A stretch of 64,000 nucleotides of DNA from Ptiloglossa arizonensis (Eukaryota > Arthropoda > Insecta > Hymenoptera > Colletidae). Made by a program: the position numbers and the translations under genes. The stretch spans positions 2,294,001 to 2,358,000 of the forward strand of contig NC_135059.1 of assembly GCF_051014685.1 (NCBI RefSeq), read 5' to 3'. The notes under the pieces are model-generated. The model was not told the origin of the DNA. It made no database searches and worked only from the letters and a program-made list of their open reading frames with translations. The stretch's first letter is position 1; every line of letters begins with the position of its first letter. Positions 46,318-59,017 of this stretch are shown in pieces.

Positions 46318-46402
46318 GCGATAGGAACCGCATCGACAGTCGTCGATGCATCCCGATTTCCCCGGTTACTATGGGATCACACCGTGTAACGGTTCCTATC
46401 GC
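46318..46402. other. Nested perfect hairpin, 85 bp
   Basis: The outer arms GCGATAGGAACCG (46318-46330) and CGGTTCCTATCGC (46390-46402) are perfect 13-bp reverse complements. Just inside the left arm lies a second perfect hairpin, GCATCGAC-AGTC-GTCGATGC (46330-46349). The rest of the loop is about 40 bp. No known RNA family is recognised. It could be a structured non-coding RNA, a regulatory inverted repeat or a tiny MITE; no target-site duplication is obvious. Confidence 0.7.
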
Positions 46403-49400
46403 GGCAGATTCTATTTCATCTCGTGCATATCGCCACTGGCCGATCGGTCGCCCGCGATGCTTCAACATCCGCGTTAAAGATCAACGAACACGATATTCTC
46501 GTGCAGACCCTATCACAGGGTAAACCGACCGGGTCTCCAGTTTACAGAAATAAGATAGTTGAGAAATTGTCACGTTCTCGTAATCGATACATCATTTCTT
46601 AATATTTATCATTTCGATACAAGGAGCAACGTTACAGAATTTCAGACAGTTGTACTCCGTTGACGAGGCTTCTCCACCTGTTTCGAATCGCGATGCTGGT
46701 AATTGTTTAAAAAATCTGTTCAACTAATTGCGTACTGGAAAACCGTTGGGGTACTTTCTATACTCGTTACTTACCAGAAGGTAACATGGTTCTACGCGAA
46801 CCATCGAGTATTCCGACCTTTGGAGAAGAGCTGTTGGGTGTTCTCTTTGCAACGAGTTTACTATTAGGTGGAAACGCATTTAAAATTGTTTCCATTTTTC
46901 ATCCACTTTCCCATTGTGCTTCATCCACTTCATCATCGAACGATTGCCGAAAAGTTTAATAGGTCCACGTTCAAGACAGAATATGTCAATTTCTTAGCGA
47001 CGAGTTAAACTAGAAATACTGATACTTTTACTAGTCTTTGTACCGAAATATTATATATCGAGCAAAACGGTCTTTATTTAAAATTCGCGAGAATTATTCG
47101 CTTCCCGAGAGCGTGATCCAACCATCGAATGCTTAGTTGCTAACTACCTAGAAACGAGGGAGTCCTGGAAAGAGAATACGATTCCTGCGATTCATCAAGC
47201 GCCAAGGCCTCGGCGATTAGTCGACGTTTCGGTGTCCGGTACGGCACGACACGATCTTCTCTCGATCGCGTCTCGAAGGCGGAAGGTGGACCGAAAGACG
47301 TCGCTCGACGGTCGACATTCGTTCCCGGACTCGGCGCCACGCATTCGTTCGCGTTCGATCCTGAGCGACGAGCGGATATCGGCGATCAGACGGTAAGTAT
47401 GTGCGATCTATGCCCGTGGATCGACGTCCGGCACGATGGCTTCGCCGGAGAAACGAATCACGCGCCGCGATTAAATCTATGGGCCTGCCCGCGGACGACT
47501 TCCTCTCGACGTACGCTCTCCGCTCGGGGAGATGCCGATGGATCGATCGTGGGACACGTGAAACGCGAGGGCACGGACCGACCGTAAGACAGACCCGGTA
47601 CGTCCAATGGAAGAATCTGTCACGCGACTCGAGGGCATCGGAAATCCCTTACCATTTCCGTGTCGAGTGCAAACGATATCGCTTCGTAAAGGAATAACAT
47701 TGCAACGATCTTAGCGGTAAAAATTCACACCAAATACGGCGCGATTCGCGGTAATCCCCGTTTAATTGTCGCCATATGGAGGCGACTGCTTTCTTATCTC
47801 GGGCCGAAGCCGAGGTTCGCGTGTACCGTTCGACTAGGACAGCGAATGTGGTACCCTAAGAGCGAGCGCGACAGGCTAACAGCGAACGAGTCTCGGATTA
47901 CTCGAGCTCGTCGACTTCCAACCGAGACGAACCACGAAACGAGAATTTCCATTTTTCTATCTTTTCTTTGTATCTTCGGTATCTTCGCTAACGCGTTACT
48001 AACGGATCGGTGACGATGTCTGGATGAAAATCGGTCCAAACGAACTAATTCGGAGTGGTTTAGTTAGACGGGTCAGTTCGTTAAGAGCGTGATTCGAATA
48101 CGTTGGAGAGCAATACGATTTTATTCGGAAATGATTGTCAAATATCGATGATAGCCTCGCTAAGATACAATGAAAATAATAAAGAATCTTTGTCGAGTAA
48201 GTAGAAGACTGAATAATCGTAGGTGTCATTGAAACATCATTGAACGCATCGAACAGAGTGGTATTGGTCTTTTAGAATTTGAGATCGCAATTGGAAGCTC
48301 TCGAACGGGTCTCCTTCTCCTAGAGAGATATACTAAGCTAGGAGCGTAGAAATTTCTAATTTCGAAAGAACGAGTCTAAATTTCGCTCGGTTTCGCGCCC
48401 TCGTTCGAAAAGAAATCGAAACGCGTGTAATTTATCTCCGAATAGAACCACGAAACGAGATGTACTATATTAACGTGAACTTTAGTCGCGAGACAAACCT
48501 GTCGCGTAATATTTTCTATTTTTCAATCGGAACGGTTAGTACAACTTCGAACGTTTAATTTCCATGTATGAAGGCTGGAAACGAGCGAAATAATTTACAC
48601 AAACGGAAAGTCTCGATATCACGAGAGCGTGGCAGGTTCATATACCACCTTCGAACACGAGCTCTATCAGATCTTGTGTTAAACGAGCGATACATTATTC
48701 GTTTTCGCTAGTCCTTGAAATTGATCATTCTCCTTTTCTCAATTTCTCTCTCTGTTTGTCCGCGCCGAGATCTGGCCTCGCGAGTTGCAAGAGAACAAGC
48801 GTGTAATACGAAATGAACTCGTCACATGGCACTCATTAGACCCGCGAGAGAAAGTCCGAAGTTTAACGAACGTTTGCTCCGCGCTAATGGCCCAAACTGA
48901 TACTTTCTAACCGTATCCTGTGTGCGTAAACGCGCGTGAACTTGCAACTCCATTTTAAATCGCTCCGTCCATTTTGCGTCCATCGTCTCACTTCTCGAAT
49001 CAACCTCGAACCTCGCGTTTCCTCGATTCTCGAACAAAATGGTTTGCCATTTTGCGACTTCGAATGAATCGTTCGTTTTGAGGGAAAAGAACGCTCTCGA
49101 AAACTCTCGAAGTAACCACTTGTCCTCTGTTCTTTCAATTCTGAATCACCAAGATCCAAGAAAGGTTCTTGCAACGATTCTCGAATCAACTTCGACTCTT
49201 TCGATCCTGTTTACTATCTTGCTCTTGTCTTTGAAAAATTTGTTTTCTGTTGTAGAATTAACGTTCGAATACATTTTCCATATCTTTCTCCCCGGTCCTG
49301 CATCCCATTTGCCGTTAAAATTACTCTTGTTTCATACAATTATCAGTGATAATGCCTCTAACCTATTATCGTTATTTTCCATCACGATTCACTATTCAGA

Positions 49401-49969
49401 ACCATAATTAGTTGACGATGTTCCGCAAGCCAAAGTTTTGAAGTACGTTACTCTTTATATTCGTTAACCACCTCACTCTCCATTTTAAAGTTCATCAGTC
49501 ACCCAGTAACTGAAGGCTAAAATGGTCCTCCTCCCGCGAAACATTGAAATATGGACGCAAAATAAATTCTCAACGCAAAGAACGTTTTCTATTATATTCG
49601 TACGAACATTTTTTATTACAACTGTATTCCTAAACATTAGTTTCGCGCATTACCGTACACGTTGCTATACCCGTGCCAAAATTCCACCCAGAAGATCTGT
49701 TCTCGCTCATCGTCCCTGAACAGTGGACTTATCTAAAATCTCGTTATCACTGTTCTCCTACGGTCGATGACCATTATTCTCGATTACGATGCCACGTTTC
49801 GCAAGAAATTGTCGTCGAAATACGTTACGCTGTTACGTTACACCTTGGCCCAGTTCCTTCTCGCCTGGATTCCAGTGGAACGAATAAATCGTCGTGTCTC
49901 GAAAAAAATGACACAACTGCTGGTCGAATTAATTGCTCGCGGGTCCTCCGGTTCCCCGATTCTCCGTTA
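46403..49969. other. Non-coding block, no gene recognised
   Basis: About 3.6 kb. CpG-rich DNA lies at 47100-47640 with short motif-free frames. At 49036-49055 CAAAATGGTTTGCCATTTTG forms a short perfect hairpin. The 122-codon plus-strand frame at 49039-49407 is Leu/Ser-rich and has no signature I recognise. No RNA gene was identified. Confidence 0.4.
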
Positions 49970-50660
49970 CGAGAGTAGCCGATTCCGGTCGCGAGTTTCT
50001 CAACCACCTGATCTTTTCCCCCGGTAAGCGCACGACCATACGGTTTCCTCGATTCCCGGCGTGCACCGGATTGCGTGTCCACGCAGCGCGTGCCTCGGGC
50101 GCGGGTGTGCCTCCTCGACGCGTTAACGCTCACGCGAGCTCGCCGCGCGTCTGTAATGGTATTACGTACGTGGAACGCTCGAACCCGCTCCGCTCGGTCA
50201 CCCACACGCGGACGGATCCCTGAGAGGAGAATCAACGTATTGCGCGCGTATCGTCCGCGCCGAGATACCGCGCCGTGGCCCGTGGTGCTACGATAATTTC
50301 AGGCTGCCGAGTCTCGGTCGCTGGTGCGCGTGCGCGTGCACGAGCGCATGCGCGGCCCGAACTGCGCCCGCAAACGTCTCCACGGGGCTAAGTGAGCGTT
50401 GCTTTACGATCCCTCGCTCGCGTCGGGGGATTATCGTCGCGGAGCTTTCCGACAACGGTGTTCTACGGGCCGAACCGAGCGAAATCGCGGCGCGTTCTAC
50501 GCTCGCTAGCTCGCTAGCATTGCGCGGGCGCGAGCGTTCAACGTTTCGCGTTCGCGGCTCTCGCCAGCCCCGTTCGCTCGGTCCGCGTAATTTATACCGT
50601 ACGATTTCTATGATTTAGTGCGGCAGCTCGGGCCTTTCTTAAGTACCTCGTGCCTGACGT
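49970..50660. promoter_or_regulatory. CpG-dense island, possible promoter
   Basis: This is one of the most CpG-dense parts of the window, with long runs of GCGCG and ACGCG words at 50300-50560. A TTTATACC word at 50591-50598 is followed about 30 bp later by GATTTAGTGCGGCAG. A TATA-plus-initiator pair is conceivable, but the initiator does not match the usual arthropod TCAGT well. No coding exon follows that I can recognise. Low confidence; it may simply be an unmethylated or GC-rich island. Confidence 0.25.
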
Positions 50661-52405
50661 GTAACCATTTGTTAGGTTTCTAAAAGTGCTCGGCAAGAGC
50701 GCGTTGCGCCGCGACGTTGCGCGTATTTATTAAAATAGCAGGTAGAAGCAGGTAGACGCGTTCCGGAACGGCGGAGTAACCGGGAGTAAGGAGGTGGAGA
50801 GTTGAGAGAGAACCGGCCGGGAGGAACGGATCGGAAACACGGTGAATAAAGGGAGCAAGAAACGGGAGAGCTCGAATGGAAGAGGAGAACCATCGTGGTT
50901 CTTCCATCTTCGTGCGTCCTCTCCGTCGGTGGTGAGTTTATACTGGTAGTACTAGTCCCATTAGTAGTCGGCCGGGGGATCTCCGCGCGCTCATAAGTTA
51001 GCAACGAGCTGCCGCTGTTGACTTGCTCTTTGAGTAAGTACTACTCGGGACTACTCCCCCGCGAGATAGCGGGCCCCGTGTTCTTCCGCTCGTCCCTCTG
51101 CCCGCGATCGTTTCGTCTCCCTTTCACCGCCGCCCGATATCCAAGTTTCCATCTCGTTTTCACCGAGACCGACCTAGCTGTCCTTCGCCTCTTCGCAGGG
51201 ATATCGTCGTCGTCGTCGTCCTCGTCGTCGTCGTCCTCGTCGTCGTTGGAGGAGGCTGTTCTTTCTTTTTCTTTTTCTTTTTTTTTTCTTTTCTTTTCCT
51301 TGCGTCTTCCTTCTCTTCCTTGCGAGGGTACGGTTGCTCCGGTACACCTCGGGAACGGACGTGCATTAACGTCTTTCCCCGGAATTTATTAGATTCCTCG
51401 ATTCCAGCTGGGTGATTTCTAAATATAGGAGCGCCGGGTACTCGGCGAAAAGCGCTCTCCTCGAGGCGATCCTGATCGCGCCTCTTTCGCGCGGCCGAGG
51501 ACGACCGGCTGAGACGCGATAACGAGGACGAGCGGGCACGGTCACTTGTTTCATCGTTACGCGCAGCGTATTGGCGGTGAATTGTTGTAAGTGGATTAGT
51601 CGATGACATTCTGCCGCGGTCGATTAAACCAGCGAGTGGAAACGCGTTTTCTGTCTCGCGCGCGGATCCACTGGAACGCTCGCTGTCCGATGGAAACCGT
51701 TCGCGGTCACATTCGAGAGTAATCCTGGATTTTAATGCGCCGTAGAGTTTCGTATTCGGGCTGTCAACGGTTCGTAATATTATCTTTAGCGTTATCTGCA
51801 TCGCGCGTGTTGTAAATTACACGGGTACAGGTTGCAGCAGAGTACGCGAGCATCGCAATGGTGAATTCGATGCGTTAAACTCGCGAATTAAAGCTCCTAG
51901 AAGCATTCGTACCTCGCGACCTTGTGTCTCGACCACGATAATTTATACAATTCGGACATCCTCGTCGCGAACTGGTTCCGTTCGATGGTTTACCATCGAT
52001 TGCTCGCAAAACGGTAATACACGACCGTGTAGTTCGAGAGAACGACGTTTTCCGTACCTCCTGTACGACTTTGCCGCCTGAAATACTTTCGTAATATTTT
52101 ACGAATCGTAATCTACTCGCTGGATAAGCGCAATACGCGTCTAACGTTTCCGATACGGGTATACGAGATTTTCTCCGCGAAACGATCATGACAGATACTA
52201 AATACAAACGCGGGTATGCATTTAACGTATGAACCTGCCGATTGCAACACCATTTTGACAAGGCACCTGTGCGCCGAACATTTTCCTAATAGACCTTTGC
52301 CATCTAGGGAAACTGCTTCTATCGGTGATAGACTTCTTGCTATCAGTTGCGTTTACTAAAATTATAGCACGATGACCATGGGTGGGATTACTCGTCGAAT
52401 TCTTT
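50661..52405. other. Non-coding block with low-complexity tracts
   Basis: The 213-codon minus-strand frame at 51160-51801 ends in Lys-, Pro- and Thr-runs that come directly from the TCG repeat and the pyrimidine tract at 51204-51300. Its remaining part is Arg/Ser-rich without a motif. I do not call a gene. Confidence 0.4.
51204..51300. repeat. (TCG)n microsatellite and poly-pyrimidine tract
   Basis: TCG trinucleotides interrupted by CTCGTCG run from 51204 to about 51247. They are followed by a T/C-only stretch (TTTCTTTTTCTTTTTC type) to about 51300. Confidence 0.85.
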
Positions 52406-52477
52406 GGTATTCCAGTACTCGAACATTTTAGCGATTCGAATGTTCGATGAATGTAATTCGAGTACTATTCGAATACC
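52406..52477. other. Imperfect 72-bp palindrome
   Basis: The left arm GGTATTCCAGTACTCGAACATT (52406-52427) pairs imperfectly with the right arm AATGTAATTCGAGTACTATTCGAATACC (52450-52477). An inner CGAACATTTTAGCGATTCGAATGTTCG can also fold. The outer arms contain GTACTCGA and TCGAGTAC as exact complements. It may be a MITE remnant or simply TTCGAA-rich sequence; no target duplication is seen. Confidence 0.5.
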
Positions 52478-55388
52478 GATCGTATTAAAATATTTTGAAC
52501 GACTATTGAGTATCTAGGTACTCGTAGAATTTGAACAGGAAGACGCATGTAATTGGAAAGTATTATGAAAAATAATCGAAACAAATGGTATCAAAAACTG
52601 TAATAATACAAAAGAGACCCACTTGGTCGATTTGTTTTATCTCCTTAACGGTTGATTGCTATTCTTTTCGTAATATTCGTTCGCATTGCACGGAACATCA
52701 GTCTAGTATACACCGATCTACGTGCACGATAATCGAAACAGAAACGATCGATTGTTCACGAGAGAGAATATCGGGTTACGAGAGCAAATGTTTCAACGAT
52801 AATACTCCAGCATGGATAAACTTCGATATCGTCGAGATCGCGAGGAAAATTCAATCCTCTTTAATCCCTCGGTTATAGCGAGCCAACGCTACAAATGTAA
52901 AAAGCTTTAATACCACTCGATTAATCCTCCGCGCTGGACTCGAACGACCGCATTGAAGTTGCAATTAAACGATCGCATCGCGCAGACGCATTGCGTTCGT
53001 GCTTACACGCGTCGACTTGTCCTCTAGACCAGACACTAATTATTATAATTAATTGCGCGCCGCGTTCAGCGTATCTCGCCCTGTTACACCCACCCTCTTT
53101 CCTACGTCAACGCGTTCCACGTATTGTTTGTACTATAGCATGAATAACTGTGGCTCCACGGTTCAACGAACAGACAATGAAGAGCACGTTCTCTCTGCGT
53201 GATTCATTTTTCTATCCTCCGCAGTACCCTTCCTAATATGCATTGTTAATGATCGCGACCAATGCCGGTTGCGACACCCGTGCAGGGGCTTCGGTGACGA
53301 AGGAATTCGTTTAAACAAACTCGCGAGTGTTTATTATTCGTGGTTTAATTTTCGAATACTCGGAATTGGGTCAAATCTTTCGTCATCGAAAGTCCCTTTC
53401 GAGAACTCTTCTCAGAGTATTCGAAAATTCTCGATTTTCAATGGAAGCATCGTTTAAATTTTCTGCAAATTTGAAAGAAATTTTCTGCAAATTTCAAAGA
53501 AATTTTCTAAAAATATTCGCAATTTGGAGCAGCAGGCCAAAAGATACTCGCCATTTCTAAATAATCTTTCTTTTTCTTCGATCGATCTATTCGCATCTCA
53601 ACGAAGCGAAATTTTCCAATAAATATTTTATCTTACGATTTATAATAACTTATCCTCTATTTCGTTTGTACTTTACTTACTTATCGTTGTAATCGATCGC
53701 ACGTTTTACACTTTTAAAAGAGAGCGTCAAGCATGGACGCGAAGCGATAGTTTGAGAAAATCGTTCTAGAAATTCAACGATCCGGGATACAAATTTTGCA
53801 GACTCGAAACTCGCGTTTGCAACGATACTCGTTTCTACAGAGCTACCGAACCAATCGCTGCATCACGTTGCACGGTTCTCGGCTTCGAGCGAGCACAGGG
53901 AACAGCTTGGCTCGTTTTCGATTCGGTTGCGCGTCGATTCTGTAACGCGGTGTGTTTTACACGTGGCTAACATTGCCACGCTAAAACGCATCTTTCTCTC
54001 ACGCGACCGTCGGTGGATCGATAAATCATGCGCGTGCCACTTGACGCACGGTTTCACCGGTATATCGGGCCAGCCTCCTCGAACGGGATCGTTTCGATCG
54101 ATCGGTCGATCGATCGTTCGCGTTCGGTAATTACATCGATTACATTCCAATTACGTCGTGGTCGGACGCCATTGATCGCGCGCGAAAAAAGCTGCCACTC
54201 CTGCAAACACGACTAGGACATGTTAATCCAAGGTGCCACGCGCTAGAACGGCGCACGGTTCACCGAGGTTATTTCGCGAACTGTTTCGCGTAAAAGTTGA
54301 TATCTCATTTGAAATTAAAACACGACGTAGCCGTACCGTTTAATGATTTCCCCGGCGTGCACTATCGGCCAAGAGTGTCAGGCTATCCAACATATAAATA
54401 CTTTTCGTGACAGATAACGTCTACTCGGTACCGCCGCGTGGGTATGAGCCGCCCTTCTGCAAACTTTCGTAAGACCGCCCACGGATAGGAGTGGTTAAAA
54501 AGAGGTAAAAATTTCGATAATCGTATTATATTTATTATAGCAATCACACGGTCCAACGAGTACGAATTATTACGGGGAAGAAGGAAGTAAAAGAACTCGA
54601 TAGCGAAATAATTGTTCGATATTACGAAAAGATTTCTTAAAGAAATTTCAGTTTACCGTAAATTACAGTAATTTTCATATTTCGGCCTCTACTCTCGCAA
54701 AAGTTTTGATCGATTCATTCATTTTCCAAGTACACGATACGTATTTGTTGAATGTTCCCAGGACACTGTGGACGGAAATAATTTTCAGTTATTTTTTGAG
54801 CTTCGAATCAAAGAATTCGAGCAACCTGCCAGCGACGGTTTTTCGTTTATTGATAAGAGTTCTATCTCGAGAGAAATATCGTGAATTCTTTGCAACGAAA
54901 CTTTTTGCAAAGGATACGAATCAAATGTCGTTACCGTATTCGTTAGCTGTAAAAGAGCAACTTTGGTGATAACAATCGATTAACGTGCAACTATTTTTAC
55001 TATTGTGCAAGATTTACATCCTTAAAGTGAGTGCATAGAATTGATACTCGGTAAGATAGTGATGATGGTAATGGGTGCGGTAAATATAGCCTCGTTTTTT
55101 ATTAAGCGAGTTTTTTTTTTTCCTTCATTTTTGTCGATACGAAACGGAAGTGTTCAAATTGATCAGATTGGTGGGTAAAATACCAAAAAAAAACGCGATC
55201 GAAAAGCATTGAGAAAGAATCGGTTACAAGAATGTAATCTTTCTCTCATCGATGTAAATTCAGGATTATAATGGCAAAAGTCAAGTTACGAGGAATAAAA
55301 TTTTTCCTTTAAGATATGAAATTAGGAGCGAGAGGGTTAACGGTGGAAGATGACTCGCAAACTGCACGAGATCTCGAAGCAGACTTAG
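52478..55388. other. Non-coding block, no gene recognised
   Basis: Mostly AT-rich with CpG-rich patches. A TCGATCGA run forms a palindrome at about 54089-54118. TTTTCTGCAAATTT(G/C)AAAGAAA is directly repeated at 53459 and 53481. The 97-codon frame at 52585-52878 and others have no motif. Confidence 0.4.
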
Positions 55389-55910
55389 AACTCGCCGCTG
55401 TGTTCTTCGACGCTTAACAATAATAGAGAGGATGACAAAATTGCGTAAGTCGATATTACACCAATTTTTTTTTTTTTGTGGACTCTATAGATGGAAATAC
55501 ATCCTTCGTTCTTATATTTCTCGACTTTCTCCCGGTAATATACGCCGAATGAACTTACCGCTACGTTTCTCGACACTCAGAGGCAATGCAATTGGTGACA
55601 AATTCGCACAAGTGGTTACCGTGTTAATAAACGTTGGTTTTCTTTATAAACATTCATCGGTTTCGTATTTCTCGACTTTTGTTCCATAGTGTACACCGAA
55701 TGGAACAGACTAAGAATTTGCCACTATGTTTCTCGACACTACCGATAATGGGGAAGGTGACAATATTGCGCAAGTCGTTATCGCGCCAATTAACCGTGGT
55801 ATTTTTTTCTTTTTTTTTTTGTTTCTTTTTTCTTTGGGACTCTCCGGATCGGAGTACTCCCCTCGATCTCGTATTTCTCGATTTTTGCCCGACAGTTTGC
55901 GCTAAATTAA
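55389..55910. repeat. Diverged tandem array, unit about 163 bp
   Basis: Blocks recur in the same order. TTTCTCGACACT or TTCTTCGACGCT occurs at 55402, 55568 and 55728. (G/A)(G/T)TGACAAA or GTGACAATATTGCGCAAGTCG occurs at about 55431, 55592 and 55758. TATTTCTCGACTTT-type sequence occurs at 55515, 55666 and 55870, followed by T(A/G)CGCCGAATG or ACACCGAATG. Steps are 160-166 bp. Long T-runs at 55466-55478 and 55803-55819 sit at the same place in their units. About three copies, well diverged and non-coding. Confidence 0.75.
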
Positions 55911-58832
55911 ACATTCGCCGCGCGGTGACCGCAGTCTTTCGCTATAAAAAGCTTCGTTGACACCTGTAATTATCGTCGGCCAATTACTCGGAGCCGAACC
56001 GCGTTTCTGCCGGATCGCATTCATACCGATTCTTATCGCGATCTTCGTACGTTATCGCCGGCTCATTTTCTCGGATACGCCAACGCCGGCCGCATTTAAT
56101 TACCGTCGAATGAGTCGGGGCGTATTACCGGCTCACGGCGGTCGCTGTACGGCGTTAGAACTGAAATCAATCTCGCTCGAGATCGATTAGGCGCGATCGC
56201 GGTCGGTCACGGGTGCCCGACCGAATCGATTTCGTTTTTCGATTTCTACGCGGCGGCGGGGAAACAGGCCGCCGCTACCGCCGGAGGATTATTACGTCCG
56301 GTTTAAAAATCCGTGAAAATTATCTCCCGCATAAAATATCCGTGATTAGAACCGGCCGACCCGATGGAAACACACGGGACGAAGCGGAGATCGTATCGTG
56401 GGCATCGCGGCTCGGCTAATTAAATCCTTGATTTATCGCGTCTTTCGTAACGCGTTTCTTCGCGTTCCGTTCGAATTTGAAATTCGCGCGCCGGTCCGTT
56501 TATGATAATCCTCGTCGACAAACGATCCGCGTGGCCCGATAAACCGACGATCTTAATGCCCGATCGGCTCGCGGCTAGCGTAACGTCCCGTTCAACGATT
56601 CCAGAGCGTAACAGCGGTTCAATTAACAACACGATAAATCGGAAGATCGACCGGTATAGCGAATAGGACGAACCAGCCGCACCGGGTAACCGAAGCAACG
56701 TTCCGTGCTTCTTAACGCCGTGGCCGCGAACAACGCATAAACCTCGGGACAACGTGGTCAGGGAAGAGGTCGGAGACACGAGAGTACTTACCTACCTGCG
56801 CATGCTCGCAATTCATGACGGAAAACGCGGTATCTCAAACGCTAGGTGGCTAGGTGGTATCCGTGGCCTGGATACCGATCGACAGGTACGTATCGAGTCT
56901 CGAAGCGCGCGCGTGCAGACAGCCACGCGGAGGGAGCCGGGGATTGAAATACAAGGGCGGAAACATGGCCAATTAATAGCATTGTAAATTCAAAACCGTG
57001 AATGGGAACAATGAACCGTCCCGGGAGGTCCGTGACGAGTGCCCGAGGTTTATCACTCTCGAACACGGGGGATGATCGTGGATGGGTTGTGGGAGCGGAG
57101 AAGATCACGTGTGTGCATAGAGAGTCGGGAATATCGTGTCGTTCGAGATATTTTATAGTTTTTTATTATTAATTAAATAACTCATTTTAATAGTGTTTTA
57201 TTGTTTAGATTAGTGCGTACGCGAATTGATTAATTCGAAATTGCGACTGGATGTTTAGGATATCTATTATTACTCGTTGAAACTTTCGTCGGGAATAAAT
57301 TAGTTCGTTGTAGCGGGAATTATTCGAGAATTAATTATTTTGTACTTCTACGTTGAAATTGCAAAAATTGTCGAAACTTGGACAGTTTCATTTTAACGCA
57401 TTGACGATAAGATTTTGATCGTCTTTACCGTAGTGTTAAAATACATTCGGTTATTGAAATTAATATAGAATTCAAGATCTAAGATAGATATTTAATGTTA
57501 AAGAAATAGATATTACGCAAACGGTCCGTTCATTGGATATGTATTATAGATAGATACATTGTACCTAGAATATAACAATTAATCATTTTTCCTGGATTAA
57601 TTTTACTTTTCCCAAACACTTTACTTTAAAGTTAAAATTTGACACTTTGAGCTTTAAAAAGATTGTACGTAAAATACAATGCTATTATAGATTCTTTTCA
57701 CCCTTAATAAACGTCGTAAAATATATCCCGGAAATTACTTTTCACTCGCTGTATAAATCATTAAACGCTTAGAAACATTTGCTAAATAATACTATTTAAC
57801 GCGAACAAAGAATCCTTGCAAAGTAAGTGTTTCCCTACATCGTAAGAATTACGAACAATAAGTTCAGATAGTCCTCTATTTTTATCCGGTAACAGCTTCG
57901 AAATTAATTACGCACCGTGTGAAAATTTCTTGTTTCACAATATCTGTCGCGTACTCTGTAAACACACGCGAGTATCGATAATTGTATAAAAAAAAGTATA
58001 TCGCAGAAATAAAGAGACCGCGTTGATTGTTTCAGCGCCTACGCTACAGTGTTAGCGATACGTGTACGAAACAACTTTTGCTCTATTTTCATCGGCTCGT
58101 ACACTCGAGTACTTTTTTACCAGGGATGGTTGTGCACGAGAAAACGTCCAGAATAAGACTTCATCCGCGTAACAGCAATTGTCCCGTGCACGCGAGCGCA
58201 CAGTCGTCGAGGGGTTGATTTCGTCGTTGATCCGGGGCACCCTAACGTATAAATAGAACCGCGGCGACACGAAACCGATCGAAACGTGGCAAAAATCGCA
58301 GCCCGCGGCAAAAACGTTCAACACGCTTCGAAAGGAGATACAGCGTCGGGTGTTGATCTAATTAAAATTACAGGCAGCCTATTAGCTCCGCGAGTCCCGG
58401 AGCAGCTTCGATACCGGTAACAACGCAACGGCCACGAGCGGGAGTTAACTTATGGTGGCGTGCGAGAGAGAAACTCCGCAGCGAGCGGAGTCGGCCCGAC
58501 GCGGCGCTGGCTAACGAAGCGGATTTAGTAATTGTTTTGTTGCGTATCGCCCGCAGTGTGGAGCTCCGCTCGACGCACCATTACTGGTTCTACATTGTAA
58601 AACACTTCTCATTGATAGCACGAGACTCTTTGAGCCGACTGCGATGACGTTCGGGTTCCCTTCCTGCCACGATACACCCGTTGTACGCAGATAGAGGATC
58701 CTGCCTTTCCTGGTCGGTTCTCGATTTTCCTGATGTCCTCGCGGACAGCCGACCCCGATACTTGCATTTTAATACCAACGGATAAGTGAAGTATCTCCCT
58801 GTACTTTGGAGCGAACCGCCTACCAATATACT
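55911..58832. other. CpG-rich island, then AT-rich block
   Basis: The island at 55911-57110 holds ATTTAATTACCG (56094), CTAATTAAATCC (56416), GATTTATCGCG (56429) and CAATTAACAAC (56620), which are homeodomain-like cores in GC-rich DNA. From 57120 to 58010 the sequence is AT-rich; 58340-58580 is again CpG-rich. Frames on both strands are motif-free. No gene is called. Confidence 0.4.
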
Positions 58833-58881
58833 AGCTTGTTCAAGAAGTTTTGTCGTTCGATAAAACTTATTCAACGACTTA
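58833..58881. mobile_element. Mariner-like micro-MITE, 49-bp palindrome
   Basis: The unit AGCTTGTTCAAGAAGTTTTG...AAAACTTATTCAACGACTTA has two inverted arms of about 20 bp with the loop TCGTTCGAT between them. It is a diverged relative of the palindromes at 1964 and 35426. It stands alone and codes for nothing. Confidence 0.55.
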
Positions 58882-59017
58882 TTAATTATTATATATCATA
58901 CGCACATTGACCCAAGCACGGTTTCTCACAAATCTACGGATTATTGGTAATGGAAACAGTCATCTAAATTCATCGTCCACCCTTCGAAATATTATTTCGT
59001 CTTATCATGGACGCCTC

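Noticed and set aside
51160..51801. 213-codon minus-strand frame ending in Lys, Pro and Thr runs
   Set aside because: The runs are direct translations of a pyrimidine tract and a TCG microsatellite, and the rest has no motif.
52925..53040. Minus-strand CGTTCGAGTCC with an upstream TGGTCTAGAGG as a tRNA gene
   Set aside because: The two boxes are too far apart, and no acceptor or T-stem pairing could be made.
54089..54118. TCGATCGATCGGTCGATCGATCG palindrome as a specific site
   Set aside because: TCGATCGA words are common throughout this window, so this run is probably composition.
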